This document shows, one piece after another, positions 10,147 to 19,062 of a stretch of DNA of 64,000 nt. How positions within the stretch are numbered: the stretch's first letter is position 1; every line of letters starts with the position of its first letter. This stretch comes from Microbacterium neungamense (lineage in GTDB: Bacteria > Actinomycetota > Actinomycetes > Actinomycetales > Microbacteriaceae), in contig NZ_CP069717.1 in NCBI RefSeq assembly GCF_024971095.1, positions 496,001 to 560,000 of the forward strand. The letters are read 5' to 3'. The notes beneath the pieces were generated by a model. That model was not told the DNA's origin and did not search any database. It worked only from the letters and a program-made list of their open reading frames with translations. A program made the position numbers and the translations under genes.

Positions 10147-10575
10147 ATGAAGTTCATGCTGATCATGCGCGCCACCGACGAGGCCCTCGAGGCGTCGAAG
10201 GAGATCCCGTTCGAGGAGATGCTCGAGGCGATGGGCCGCTACAACGAGTCGCTCATCAAGGCCGGCGTGATGGCCGGCGGCGACGGGCTCGCCCCCGCCG
10301 AAGAGGGTGTCGTCGTCGACTTCTCCAGCGACCCGCCGCTGGTCACCGACGGCCCTTACGGCGAGACGAAGGAGCTGTTCAACGGCTTCTGGATCCTCGA
10401 GGTCTCGTCCAAGGAGGAGGCCGTCGAGTGGGCGAAGCGCTGCCCGCTGGGCCCGGGTTCGAAGCTCGAGATCCGCCGCATCCCCGGCATCGACGAGTTC
10501 CCCGAGGACAACGAGTGGGTGCAGAAGGAGAAGCAGTGGCTCGAGGAGGCCGCTGCGCGCGGAGAGACGGTCTGA
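10147..10575 (+). CDS. YCII/DGPF-domain protein paired with an ECF sigma factor
   Basis: This 142-residue small cytoplasmic protein of the YCII-related family carries the hallmark TDGPYGETKE (the DGPF motif) near residues 61-70 and the preceding FSSDPPLV strand. DGPF proteins are nearly always encoded next to ECF42-type sigma factors, as here: the sigma gene starts 1 nt after this stop. Their biochemical role is not settled. The ATG at 10147 follows a strong GAGGAGAAGAG ribosome binding site. Confidence 0.88.
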   Translation: MKFMLIMRATDEALEASKEIPFEEMLEAMGRYNESLIKAGVMAGGDGLAPAEEGVVVDFSSDPPLVTDGPYGETKELFNGFWILEVSSKEEAVEWAKRCPLGPGSKLEIRRIPGIDEFPEDNEWVQKEKQWLEEAAARGETV

Positions 10576-10576
10576 C

Positions 10577-11860
10577 ATGTCCCCCGACGAGGCGGCGCGC
10601 CCCGCGGCATCCGGTCCGGGTTTCGCGGAGCGCGCCGTCGCGGCCGTGTGGCGCATCGAGTCGGCGAAGATCGTCGCGACCCTGACCCGCACCGTCGGCG
10701 ACTTCGGCCTCGCCGAGGACCTCGCGCAGGAGGCGCTCGTGGACGCCCTGCAGCAGTGGCCGGCGGAGGGCGTGCCGCGCAACCCCGCCGCGTGGCTCAC
10801 CGCGGTCGCGAAGCGCAAGGCGATCGACGCCTGGCGCCGGCGCGAGCGTCACGACGAGCGCCTCGCCGTGCTCGCGCACGACCTCGAGCGCGAGCAGGCG
10901 GAGGCGACGGATGCTGCGCCGTGGGATCCGGATGCCGTGGACGACGACGTCCTCCGCCTCATCTTCATCGCCTGCCACCCCGTGCTCTCGCGTGAGGCGC
11001 AGGTCGCGCTGACGCTGCGAGTGGTGGGCGGTCTCACCAGCGAGGAGATCGGCCGGGCCTTCCTGGTGCCGGTCGCGACGGTGCAGCAGCGCATCGTCCG
11101 GGCGAAGAAGACGCTCGGCGCCGCCCGCGCGCCGTTCGAACTGCCCCCGCGCGAAGAGTTCCCGAAGCGGCTGAGCGCGGTGCTCTCGGTGCTGTACCTG
11201 ATCTTCAACGAGGCGCACGCCGCCAGCAGCGGCGAGGAGTGGATGCGGCCGGACCTCGCCCGGGAGGCGATCCGGCTGACCCGGGTGCTGGCGGGCCTGG
11301 TCCCGCGGGAGCCCGAGGTGCACGGCCTGCTCGCGCTGATGGAGATCACCGCGGCGCGCTTCCCGGCACGGACGGATGCCAACGGCGACCCCGTCCTGCT
11401 GGCCGACCAGGACCGCACCCGCTGGGACCGCGGCGCGATCGCTCGTGGCCGGGCGGCGCTGGCGCGGGCCGATGCCCTGGGCCGGGGGCGCGGCGGCTAC
11501 GCCCTGCAGGCCTCGATCGCGGAATGCCACGCGGTGGCCGCATCCGTCGAGGACACCGACTGGGACCGCATCGTCATCCTCTACGAGGCACTGGGGCGGC
11601 TCACGCCGTCACCGGTGATCGACCTGAACCGGGCCGCGGCGGTGGCGATGGCCACCGGCCCGGCATCCGCTCTCCGCATCGTCGACGAGATCGTCACCGG
11701 CGGAAAGCTGCGCGGCTACCACCTGCTGCCGGCGACGCGCGGGGAGCTGCTGCTGCGGCTGGGACGGGTGGATGAGGCCCGCACAGAGTTCGCGGCCGCT
11801 GCCCGACTGGCGGGCAACGACCGCGAACGTGCTCTGCTCGAGCTCAAGGCCCGAGGCTGA
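10577..11860 (+). CDS. ECF sigma factor with C-terminal helical extension (ECF42 type, SigJ-like)
   Basis: This 427-residue RNA polymerase sigma factor has region 2 near residues 25-95 (DFGLAEDLAQEALVDALQQW) and region 4 near 140-185 (SEEIGRAFLVPVATVQQRIV). These are followed by about 230 residues of helical, TPR-like sequence, far longer than a minimal ECF factor. This architecture and the adjacent DGPF gene define the ECF42 group, which has no classical anti-sigma and is thought to be controlled through the C-terminal extension. The start is the ATG at 10577; the reading frame is open further upstream, but that part overlaps the DGPF gene. Confidence 0.9.
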   Translation: MSPDEAARPAASGPGFAERAVAAVWRIESAKIVATLTRTVGDFGLAEDLAQEALVDALQQWPAEGVPRNPAAWLTAVAKRKAIDAWRRRERHDERLAVLAHDLEREQAEATDAAPWDPDAVDDDVLRLIFIACHPVLSREAQVALTLRVVGGLTSEEIGRAFLVPVATVQQRIVRAKKTLGAARAPFELPPREEFPKRLSAVLSVLYLIFNEAHAASSGEEWMRPDLAREAIRLTRVLAGLVPREPEVHGLLALMEITAARFPARTDANGDPVLLADQDRTRWDRGAIARGRAALARADALGRGRGGYALQASIAECHAVAASVEDTDWDRIVILYEALGRLTPSPVIDLNRAAAVAMATGPASALRIVDEIVTGGKLRGYHLLPATRGELLLRLGRVDEARTEFAAAARLAGNDRERALLELKARG

Positions 11861-11868
11861 CGGCCGGG

Positions 11869-12141
11869 TCAGGCGCGGCTGCGATCTCCGCGTCCGACGA
11901 TGAGGCCGTAGATCAGCAGGACGACGATCGAACCGCCGATCGCAAGCAGCCAGGTCTGCAGGCTCCAGAACTCCTCGAGGGGCGCGTTGAAGAGCACAGA
12001 GCCCAGCCATCCGCCGAGGAGTGCGCCGACGACGCCGAGCAGAAGCGTGACGATCCATCCGCCGCCCTGCTTGCCGGGCAGGATCAGTTTTGCGATCGCA
12101 CCGGCGATGAGGCCGAGGAGGAGAAAAGCGAGGAATCCCAT
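11869..12141 (-). CDS. GlsB/YeaQ/YmgE family stress-associated membrane protein
   Basis: This 90-residue protein has three hydrophobic helices and the family pattern FLLLGLIAGAIAKLILPGKQ, then GGGWIVTLLLGVVGALLGGW. These small Gly-rich proteins (transglycosylase-associated family) are induced by general stress in several bacteria, and their exact function is unknown. The gene converges on the ECF sigma gene, with only 8 nt between the stops. Confidence 0.9.
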   Translation of the reverse strand: MGFLAFLLLGLIAGAIAKLILPGKQGGGWIVTLLLGVVGALLGGWLGSVLFNAPLEEFWSLQTWLLAIGGSIVVLLIYGLIVGRGDRSRA

Positions 12142-12296
12142 GGGAGTCTCCGTTCTGTTCCGCAGACGACGGGTTGTCGTCCCGGCTCTCAGGATGCCCG
12201 TGGCGGGCCCTCGCGGCGTAGGCCCTTGCGCTGAGCCCGTCCGTTGTGCCAGAGTGCGGCGCCGGTGCGCGTCCGAGGATCCCTGGCGCGCAGCGA

Positions 12297-12332
12297 AAAG
12301 GCGGCCGCCCTCCGGGGAGAGCGGCCGCCTTT
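12297..12332 (-). terminator. Intrinsic terminator of the Bax-inhibitor-like gene
   Basis: A perfect 12-bp stem, AAAGGCGGCCGC (12297-12308) with GCGGCCGCCTTT (12321-12332), lies 31 nt downstream of the minus-strand gene ending at 12364. On that strand the stem ends in CCTTTT. The rest of 12142-12363 holds no gene. Confidence 0.75.
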
Positions 12333-12363
12333 CGTGAAGCGGTAGGTCCGTCGAAGCGGTGTG

Positions 12364-13263
12364 TCAGTCGTTGCCGCGCAGGATGGCGATGATGCGCAGG
12401 ATCTCGACGTAAAGCCAGACCACGGTGACCATGATGCCGAACGCGCCCAGCCAGCCGTACACGCGCGGAGCACCGTTGCGCACGCCCTGCTGGATCTGGT
12501 CGAAGTCCATCACCAGCGAGTACGCCGCCATGAACACGACGAGGACGCCGATGATCAGGCCGAGCGGGATGCCCGCGACCTCCATGCTGTGCAGCCCGAA
12601 CGCGGCGTCCTGCGGGAGCACGTTCGTCCACATCAGGATGAGGTTCAGCACCGAGAAGGCGAGGTAGCCGAACATCGCGATCATGACGATCTTCGTCATC
12701 TTCGCGGAGGCGCGGATCTTGCCGCTCGCGAACAGGGCGAGGGTCACGCCGACGACGGCGACGGTGGCCAGGGTGGCCTGCATCACGACGCCGGGCCAGA
12801 TGAACTCGAAGAAGGCCGAGATGGCGCCGACGAAGAGGCCCTCGAACGCCGCGTACGCCCAGATCAGGCCGGGGCGGACCTTCTTGCGCGAGGTGAAGGT
12901 GATGACCATGGCGAGCACGAAGCCGCCGAGGGCGCCCACCATCCACGGCAGCAGGTTCGGCTGCCCGGTGGTCATCGCGCTGGACGCGGTCCACACCCAG
13001 CCGATGGCCGCGGTGGCGAGGAGGATGCCGAACAGGCCCGCGGTCTTCCAGACGGTGTCCTCGACCGTCATCCGGTCGGTCTCGATGGCACCCGCCGGCG
13101 GGGCGGCGTACATGCCCTCGAGCTGCGCGTTCACCGCCGCATCCGTCGCCGCGTGCTGGAACGAGGCGGTCTGCGCGCCCGCCTGCGGCCCACCCGGGTA
13201 CGTCGCGACGTTGCGCGGATCCTGCTGCTGGAACGCCGGGTTGTTGAATGCGAAGTTGCTCAT
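12364..13263 (-). CDS. Bax inhibitor-1/YccA family membrane protein
   Basis: This 299-residue protein has a hydrophilic N-terminal tail of about 70 residues, rich in Gln, Asn and Ala, then seven transmembrane helices ending in YVEILRIIAILRGND. The order of helices and the DFDQIQQGV segment before the last ones match the actinobacterial Bax1-I family (YccA/TMBIM relatives). Relatives act as membrane proton/calcium leak or protease-regulating proteins; the role here is not known. The ATG at 13263 starts MSNFAFNN. The frame is open for another kilobase upstream, but that is a shadow of the divergent GDPD gene. Confidence 0.9.
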   Translation of the reverse strand: MSNFAFNNPAFQQQDPRNVATYPGGPQAGAQTASFQHAATDAAVNAQLEGMYAAPPAGAIETDRMTVEDTVWKTAGLFGILLATAAIGWVWTASSAMTTGQPNLLPWMVGALGGFVLAMVITFTSRKKVRPGLIWAYAAFEGLFVGAISAFFEFIWPGVVMQATLATVAVVGVTLALFASGKIRASAKMTKIVMIAMFGYLAFSVLNLILMWTNVLPQDAAFGLHSMEVAGIPLGLIIGVLVVFMAAYSLVMDFDQIQQGVRNGAPRVYGWLGAFGIMVTVVWLYVEILRIIAILRGND

Positions 13264-13338
13264 GGTGGCCTCTACTCCCGAGGGATCGGTCAACGCTTTC
13301 TTCAACGATACCCGCTTGGGGTTCGCAGGGGGGTGCTT

Positions 13339-13344
13339 TACGCT
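13339..13344 (+). promoter_or_regulatory. -10 box TACGCT of the GDPD gene
   Basis: TACGCT ends 6 nt before the GTG at 13351, the spacing seen for other leaderless genes here. This favours 13351 over the GTG at 13345. Confidence 0.45.
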
Positions 13345-13350
13345 GTGAGC

Positions 13351-14340
13351 GTGCCCAGGAGATCCCCGCTCGTCATCGGTCATCGCGGGGCGCCGGGATA
13401 CCGCCCGGAGCACAGCCGGTCCTCGTACGAGCTGGCCCTGGCGATGGGGGTGGATGCGGTCGAGCCGGACATCGTCGCCAGCAAGGACGGCGTCCTCGTC
13501 GTCCGGCACGAGAACGAGATCTCCGGCACCACGGACGTCGCCCACCGGCCCGAGTTCGCCGACCGGCGCACCACGAAGAAGGTGGACGGCGTCGCGCTGA
13601 CCGGGTGGTTCACCGAGGACTTCACCTGGGCCGAGCTCTCCACCCTGCGCAGCCGGGAGCGGCTGCCGAAGCTGCGCGCCTCGAGCGCCAGCTTCGACGA
13701 CACCCAGCCGGTGCTGCGGCTGACCGACGTGCTCGACCTGGTGCGCCGCGGATCGCAGGAGCACGGTCGCGAGATCGGCGTCGTGCTCGAGATCAAGCAC
13801 GCCACCTACTTCGAGCGGATCGGGCTCGACCTCGTGCCGATGATCGAACGCGACCTGCGGGCGACGGGCTGGGCGGACGGCGAGCTCCCGCTCATCGTCG
13901 AGGCGTTCGAGTCCACGGTGCTGCACCGGCTGCGCGAGCGCGGCATCGCCGCCTCGTACGTGTACCTCGTCGAGGCCACCGGGCGCCCCTTCGACATGGT
14001 CGCCGCGCTCGGCCGCGCCGCGCCCGCGTACCGCGACGCGGTGACGCCGCAGGGCCTGGACGAGCTCGCCGGCTCGGTCGACGGGATCAGCGTCAACAAG
14101 CGGATGCTGCTCGCGAAGGGCAGCACGATCGCCGCCGATGCGCACGCCCGCGGCCTGCGGGTGTTCACGTGGACCTGCCGGCCCGAGAACGCGTTCCTCG
14201 CCCCGGAGTTCCGCAGCACCGGGAAGAAGTCGGCGTTCGGGGACTACGAGGCGGAGTGGGCGGCCATCGCCAGGGCGGGCGTGGACGGGGTGTTCGTGGA
14301 CCACCCGGATCTCGGGGTCGCGTTCTTCCGCGGGGAGTGA
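13351..14340 (+). CDS. Glycerophosphodiester phosphodiesterase family protein
   Basis: This 329-residue TIM-barrel protein hydrolyses glycerophosphodiesters to glycerol-3-phosphate and an alcohol. The catalytic HRGAPGYRPEHS is near residues 12-23, EPDIVASKDGVLVVRHE near 44-60 and the inner-barrel LEIKHATYF near 148. It has no signal peptide, so it is probably cytoplasmic. Transcription diverges from the Bax-like gene. Two GTG codons 6 nt apart can start the frame; 13351 is chosen because of its -10 spacing. Confidence 0.92.
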   Translation: MPRRSPLVIGHRGAPGYRPEHSRSSYELALAMGVDAVEPDIVASKDGVLVVRHENEISGTTDVAHRPEFADRRTTKKVDGVALTGWFTEDFTWAELSTLRSRERLPKLRASSASFDDTQPVLRLTDVLDLVRRGSQEHGREIGVVLEIKHATYFERIGLDLVPMIERDLRATGWADGELPLIVEAFESTVLHRLRERGIAASYVYLVEATGRPFDMVAALGRAAPAYRDAVTPQGLDELAGSVDGISVNKRMLLAKGSTIAADAHARGLRVFTWTCRPENAFLAPEFRSTGKKSAFGDYEAEWAAIARAGVDGVFVDHPDLGVAFFRGE

Positions 14341-14408
14341 CCGGGCGGAGGCGGCGGCAGGGTCGAGGGTCCGCGCGGCCGCGGGGAGGGACGCGCGCGG
14401 CGGCGGCG

Positions 14409-14810
14409 TCAGCGGCGCGGGCGCTGCACCCGGCGGCCGGACACCAGCTCCGGCCGCAGCCGCAGCGCCAGCGACCTCTCGCCGCCGGCCCAGGGCTGCA
14501 CGCGACGCGTGCCGGGGACGGCCGCCAGCTCCTCGTCCGACATCACGGTGACCGGGCCGTTCAGCAGCACGCTCCAGCCGCCGCCGCTCAGGTCGTCGTG
14601 ATGGTCGATCTCGAACGCGACGAGCTCGGTGCTGTCGGGCAGTTCGCTGATCGGCCCCTCCGGCGAGGTCCGCACGACGATGTCATGGCCGTCGAGGAGG
14701 AAGTTCACCGGGATCACATGCACCCGGCCCTCATGGACGAAGCCCAGCCGGCCCACGGTCGTGGTGCCCAGCAGCTCGATGCACTGCTGCTCGCTCAGCT
14801 CGGTGATCAT
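14409..14810 (-). CDS. Pyridoxamine 5'-phosphate oxidase-fold family protein
   Basis: This 133-residue split-barrel protein starts MITELSEQQCIELL, with the typical GRLGFVHEGRVHVIPVNF strand pair near residues 20-37 and the dimer-interface segment VAFEIDHHDD near 66-75. Such small PPOX-like proteins bind FMN, F420 or haem, and the ligand cannot be told from sequence. The ATG at 14810 is preceded by AGGAGG, so the longer frame to 14963 is not used. The C-terminus is Arg-rich (RRVQRPRR). Confidence 0.85.
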   Translation of the reverse strand: MITELSEQQCIELLGTTTVGRLGFVHEGRVHVIPVNFLLDGHDIVVRTSPEGPISELPDSTELVAFEIDHHDDLSGGGWSVLLNGPVTVMSDEELAAVPGTRRVQPWAGGERSLALRLRPELVSGRRVQRPRR

Positions 14811-14861
14811 CGCGGCACCTCCTTCGGTCTCTGCGATCGTACCCCTCCCGTCCGGGCTCGG

Positions 14862-14938
14862 GGTCGGGCCCGGGGTCGGGGTCGGCCCCGGGGCCGGGGT
14901 CGGCAGCCGGGGCGGGGTCGGCAGCCGGGGCGGGGACC
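14862..14938. repeat. Low-complexity G/C repeat upstream of pcrA
   Basis: Short units built from CGGGGTCGG and GGGGTCGGCAGCCGGGGC repeat in tandem; the second unit occurs twice back to back. The repeat lies between the divergently transcribed PPOX-fold gene and pcrA and is not coding. Confidence 0.6.
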
Positions 14939-14991
14939 GGCGCCCGGCACCAGGCCGATGCACGCCGAGCCTCGACGTCCGAAGCCCGGCC

Positions 14992-14997
14992 TAGACT
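14992..14997 (+). promoter_or_regulatory. -10 box TAGACT of pcrA
   Basis: TAGACT ends 9 nt before the pcrA ATG, leaving at most a 2-3 nt leader. Confidence 0.45.
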
Positions 14998-15006
14998 CGT
15001 GAGGAC

Positions 15007-17463
15007 ATGATCGACGCGCCCCTCACCGTTCCCGCATCCGCCCCGTCGCAGGGCGGCGACCCGCTTCTCGCCGGGCTCAACCCCCAACAGCTCGAGGCGG
15101 TCACCTACCGCGGCAAGGCGCTGCTCATCGTCGCCGGCGCCGGGTCGGGCAAGACCAGCGTGCTCACCCGGCGGATCGCGCTGCTGCTGCGACAGCGCGA
15201 GGCGTGGCCGAGTCAGATCCTGGCGATCACCTTCACCAACAAGGCCGCGGGCGAGATGCGCGAGCGCGTCGAGGCGCTGGTCGGGGATTCCGCGCGCGGC
15301 ATGTGGATCTCCACCTTCCACTCCGCCTGCGTGCGGATCCTGCGGCGCGAGGCCGAGCAGTTCGGCTTCACCCGCTCCTTCACGATCTACGACTCCGGCG
15401 ACTCGCGGGCGCTGCTGAAGCGTCTGGTCAAGGAGCACGAGGGGGATGCGTACGGCCTCACCCCGGCATCCGTGCAGGGGCGCATCTCGAAGCTCAAGAA
15501 CGAGTTGACGGATGCCGAGGGGCACGCGCGTCAGGCGAACCTGAGCGACCCGGCGGAGCGCATCTTCACGGAGATCTTCAGCGACTACCAGCGGGCGCTG
15601 CAGAAGGCGAACGCCTTCGACTTCGACGACCTGATCGCGCAGACGGTGTTCCTGTTCCGGGCGTTCCCGCACGTCGCGGACACCTACCGGCGCCGATTCC
15701 GGCACATCCTCGTCGACGAGTACCAGGACACCAACCACGCCCAGTACGCCCTGATCCACGAGCTCACCCGCCCGGTGTCGGGGGCATCCTCGGCCGCACC
15801 CGAGCCGTATGCCATGAACGGCATGATGATCTTCGAGCCGGAGCCGTCCGGTGCCGAGCCGGGCGGACCCGAGGACGGCGCCTCGCTGACCGTCGTCGGC
15901 GACTCCGACCAGTCCATCTACGCCTTCCGCGGGGCGGACATCCGCAACATCACCGAGTTCGAGCGCGACTTCCCGGGCGCGAAGGTGGTGCTGCTGGAGC
16001 AGAACTACCGGTCCACGCAGAACATCCTCTCCGCGGCGAACGCCGTGATCGGGCACAACTTCGACCGCAAGGCGAAGAACCTGTGGAGCGATAAGGGCCC
16101 GGGCGAGAAGATCGTCGGCTTCACCGGGTACTCGCAGCACGACGAGGCGCAGTTCGTCGCGGACGAGATCGAGGCGCTGCACCGCGCCGGGATGCCGTAC
16201 TCGGAGATGGCGGCGTTCTACCGCACCAACTCGCAGTCCCGCGCACTGGAGGAGATCTTCATCCGCGCCGCCGTGCCGTACAAGATCATGGGCGGCACGA
16301 AGTTCTACGAGCGTGCCGAGATCAAGGACGCGCTGGCCTATCTCGTCGCGGTGGCGAACCCGGCCGACGACATGGCGGTGCGTCGCATCCTGAACAAGCC
16401 GCGCCGAGGCATCGGCGAGGTCACCGAGACGGCGATCGCGCGATTCGCGGAGGAGCACGGCATCAGCTTCCGTCAGGCGCTGGCGCATCCGGGTGAGCTG
16501 GGCGTCGGCCCCAAGCTGCAGGCGGCCATCGCCCAGCTGGACGCGGTGCTCACCGAGGCCGCTGCCGTGATGACGCCGGCATCCGGGGAGGTGCCTCCGG
16601 CGACGGCGGTCGCCGAAGGGCTCACCCTGCTGCTGTCCAAGAGCGGGTACTTCGACGCGCTGCGTGCCAGCCGCGACCCGCAGGACGAGGCGCGGCTGGA
16701 GAACCTCGACGAATTCGTCGCCGTCGCGCGCGACTTCGCCCGCAACAACCCGGACGGTGCGCTCGTGGACTTCCTCACCGACGTCGCGCTCGTATCGGAT
16801 GCCGATGACCTCGACGACGCGTCCGGGGCGGTGTCGCTGATGACGATGCACACCGCGAAGGGCCTGGAGTACGACGCGGTGTTCGTCACCGGCGTCGAGG
16901 AGGACCTCATCCCGCACCGGATCTCCGCCGGCGAACCGGGCGGGCCGCAGGAGGAGCGCCGGCTGTTCTACGTCGGCATCACGCGAGCGCGCAAGCGCCT
17001 GCACCTGTCGCTGGCGATGACCCGGGCGCAGTTCGGCGAGGTGTCGGTGGCGATGCCGAGCCGGTTCCTGCAGGAGATCCCGGCCGAGCTGATCGACTGG
17101 CGGCAGTCCCCCGAGGACGTCAATTCCCGCGGCGGCATGCAGTCCCGCGCGCTGAACGCGCGACGGCCCGGCGGCGGCTTCGGATCCGGCGGCGACCGTT
17201 TCGGCGCGAAGCCGCTGCCGAAGAGCGAGCTCAAGCCGCTGTCGACCGCGATGGACAAGTTCGCGAACAAGGTCACCTCGAAGGTGCGCGACAACGGCGA
17301 CCTGGAGCTGGCCGCCGGCGACCGCATCCGGCACGACGACTTCGGAGAGGGACGCGTCGAGGCGGTCACCGGTGACGGAGCCAAGCGCATCGCACACGTG
17401 CGGTTCGACACCGCGGGCCAGAAGAAGCTCCTCATCAAGATCGCCCCGATCGTCAAGCTCTGA
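15007..17463 (+). CDS. pcrA: ATP-dependent DNA helicase PcrA/UvrD
   Basis: This 818-residue superfamily 1A 3'-5' helicase acts in nucleotide excision and mismatch repair and in replication restart. Motifs in order are AGAGSGKTS (43-51), TFTNKAAGEM, FDFDDLI, DEYQDTNH near 237, GDSDQSIYAFRGAD, EQNYRST, TAKGLEYDAVFVTG and RRLFYVGITRARKRL. About 40 acidic, Pro/Gly-rich residues are inserted between DEYQDT and GDSDQ, as in actinobacterial PcrA. The C-terminal Tudor-like segment GDRIRHDDFGEGRVEAV would bind RNA polymerase. The gene is monocistronic. Confidence 0.96.
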   Translation: MIDAPLTVPASAPSQGGDPLLAGLNPQQLEAVTYRGKALLIVAGAGSGKTSVLTRRIALLLRQREAWPSQILAITFTNKAAGEMRERVEALVGDSARGMWISTFHSACVRILRREAEQFGFTRSFTIYDSGDSRALLKRLVKEHEGDAYGLTPASVQGRISKLKNELTDAEGHARQANLSDPAERIFTEIFSDYQRALQKANAFDFDDLIAQTVFLFRAFPHVADTYRRRFRHILVDEYQDTNHAQYALIHELTRPVSGASSAAPEPYAMNGMMIFEPEPSGAEPGGPEDGASLTVVGDSDQSIYAFRGADIRNITEFERDFPGAKVVLLEQNYRSTQNILSAANAVIGHNFDRKAKNLWSDKGPGEKIVGFTGYSQHDEAQFVADEIEALHRAGMPYSEMAAFYRTNSQSRALEEIFIRAAVPYKIMGGTKFYERAEIKDALAYLVAVANPADDMAVRRILNKPRRGIGEVTETAIARFAEEHGISFRQALAHPGELGVGPKLQAAIAQLDAVLTEAAAVMTPASGEVPPATAVAEGLTLLLSKSGYFDALRASRDPQDEARLENLDEFVAVARDFARNNPDGALVDFLTDVALVSDADDLDDASGAVSLMTMHTAKGLEYDAVFVTGVEEDLIPHRISAGEPGGPQEERRLFYVGITRARKRLHLSLAMTRAQFGEVSVAMPSRFLQEIPAELIDWRQSPEDVNSRGGMQSRALNARRPGGGFGSGGDRFGAKPLPKSELKPLSTAMDKFANKVTSKVRDNGDLELAAGDRIRHDDFGEGRVEAVTGDGAKRIAHVRFDTAGQKKLLIKIAPIVKL

Positions 17464-17470
17464 CCGGGGT

Positions 17471-17822
17471 GGGGCGTTTCGTCTCGCTGCGCTCGCTCAA
17501 CGACCGGGGGCGGCCTTCTTTCCGGTCGTTGAGCGGGGAGCGCAGCGACGAGACGAACCTTTCCGGTCGTTGAGCGAGGACGGCGAAGCCGACCGAGACG
17601 AAACGCTCTGCCTCGTCGGGGCGTTTCGTCTCGCTGCGCTCGCTCAACGACCGGGGGCGGCCTTCTTTCCGGTCGTTGAGCGAGGACGGCGAAGCCGACC
17701 GAGACGAAACGCTCTGCCTCGTCGGGGCGTTTCGTCTCGCTGCGCTCGCTCAACGACCAGGGGGAGAGGGGGCGCTTGCCTCTGGTGGGGCGTTTCGTCT
17801 CGCTGCGCTCGCTCAACGACCA
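17471..17822. repeat. Cluster of seven palindromic half-repeats with a 92-bp direct duplication
   Basis: The 383-nt gap between pcrA and sseB consists almost entirely of alternating arms of one repeat family: CCGGTCGTTGAGCGAG...GAGACGAAACGC and its complement. Arms lie near 17471, 17520, 17561, 17619, 17667, 17727 and 17787. Positions 17561-17652 are duplicated exactly at 17667-17758. No open frame here looks coding. The same repeat occurs at 6239-6349. Confidence 0.9.
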
Positions 17823-17833
17823 GGGTCGCCGGT

Positions 17834-17839
17834 TAGGCT
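17834..17839 (+). promoter_or_regulatory. -10 box TAGGCT of the sseB-like gene
   Basis: TAGGCT ends 7 nt before the ATG at 17847 with no ribosome binding site between, so the transcript is probably leaderless. Confidence 0.5.
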
Positions 17840-17846
17840 GGCACAT

Positions 17847-19025
17847 ATGGCCCTGTTCTCCCGCCGCAAGAAGCCGGCCGACACCGCCGTCGAGCCGCTC
17901 GCCGAGGAAGCCGTCGAGACCGAGGCATCGGGTCCCCCCGACCGCGCCGACTCGGCCGCCGCCGAGACCGCTCCGGCGGAGCCCGTCCCCGAGGTGAACA
18001 TCACGGTGCAGGCCTTCCGCGGCGTCGGCGCTGAGGCCGGGCCTGAGGTCCGCCTGCCCGAGCAGCCGGCTTCCGACACGAGCGTTGCCGCAGGGGCATC
18101 CGGAACCACGGCGCAGACCGCGCCCCCGGCATCCGCCCCCACCGCACCCACGGCATCCGCCGCCGCGAACACTCCGCAGGCACCCCCGAAGCTGCCCCTC
18201 GCACCCGCCCAGCCGCCCGCGCAGACTCGCACCGTCGAGGGGCTCAACGACAACGTCCTCCTGCGCGAGGCGCTCGCCCAGCTGGAGGAGGGCGCGACGA
18301 ACGAGCAGCTGCTCGGCGTGCTGCGCCAGTCGCTGCAAGGGCACCTGTACCTGCGCGTGCACGGCGACGCGCGGCAGCAGATCAGTGAAGGCAAGCCGCT
18401 CTCGGTCGGCGTGGTCCGCGACGGCGAGCGGTCGTTCATGCTCGCGTACAGTTCCGGCGCCGCACTGCGGGCATCCGTGCAGGGCGATGCCGAGGCGGCG
18501 AACACGTCGGCGATCGCCCAGCCGGTGACCTCGGTGTACCAGCAGGTGGTCAAGGGCGGTTTCACCGGCCTCATCATCGACAACAGCTCCGCCCCGCACC
18601 GCGCCGTCTTCCCCACCGAGCTGCTGCAGAAGACCCTGGAGCAGGGCGACGAGCAGATGACGCTGAAGACCGTGCTCGCCGCGCCCCGGCAGCCGGACTC
18701 GGTGTCCCGCGTGGCGGAGGCGCTGGCCCGCAGCCGCACCTGGGTCGCCGTCAACGACGGAGCCAACGGCCAAGCCGTCGGCATCGCCGAGGCGCGCACC
18801 GCCGACGGGCGCCGCTACCTGCAGGTGTTCTCGCACCCGCTCGAGGTGGTCGCCCTCGGACGCGGCGACCGTCCGATGCCGTTCGCGCCCGAGCAGCTGG
18901 CGAAGGTGCTGCGCAGCCACGAGGAGATCGCCGGGGTGATCGTCGACGTCGCCGGCCCGTCCATCGCGGTGGACCGCGACGCCCTCGCGCCGCTGCTCGT
19001 CCTCGCGGTCGACGTCGGCGACTGA
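17847..19025 (+). CDS. SseB family protein
   Basis: This 392-residue protein has an acidic, Ala/Pro-rich, probably disordered N-terminal 125 residues. Two copies of the SseB N-terminal-like fold follow (about 130-255 and 260-390), with VLREAL-type helices and the SHEEIAGVIVDVAGPS segment. SseB domains are found in type III secretion chaperones and in many uncharacterised actinobacterial proteins, so no secretion role should be assumed. The frame is open upstream into the repeat cluster; the ATG at 17847 is chosen because of its -10 box. Confidence 0.82.
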   Translation: MALFSRRKKPADTAVEPLAEEAVETEASGPPDRADSAAAETAPAEPVPEVNITVQAFRGVGAEAGPEVRLPEQPASDTSVAAGASGTTAQTAPPASAPTAPTASAAANTPQAPPKLPLAPAQPPAQTRTVEGLNDNVLLREALAQLEEGATNEQLLGVLRQSLQGHLYLRVHGDARQQISEGKPLSVGVVRDGERSFMLAYSSGAALRASVQGDAEAANTSAIAQPVTSVYQQVVKGGFTGLIIDNSSAPHRAVFPTELLQKTLEQGDEQMTLKTVLAAPRQPDSVSRVAEALARSRTWVAVNDGANGQAVGIAEARTADGRRYLQVFSHPLEVVALGRGDRPMPFAPEQLAKVLRSHEEIAGVIVDVAGPSIAVDRDALAPLLVLAVDVGD

Positions 19026-19062
19026 GACCGACCCCCCGGACACTCGGCCGCCGACGCCCGGA

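Noticed and set aside
17471..17822. CRISPR-like array
   Set aside because: The repeats alternate in orientation, are long palindrome arms and are not separated by unique spacers of constant length; no cas genes are present.
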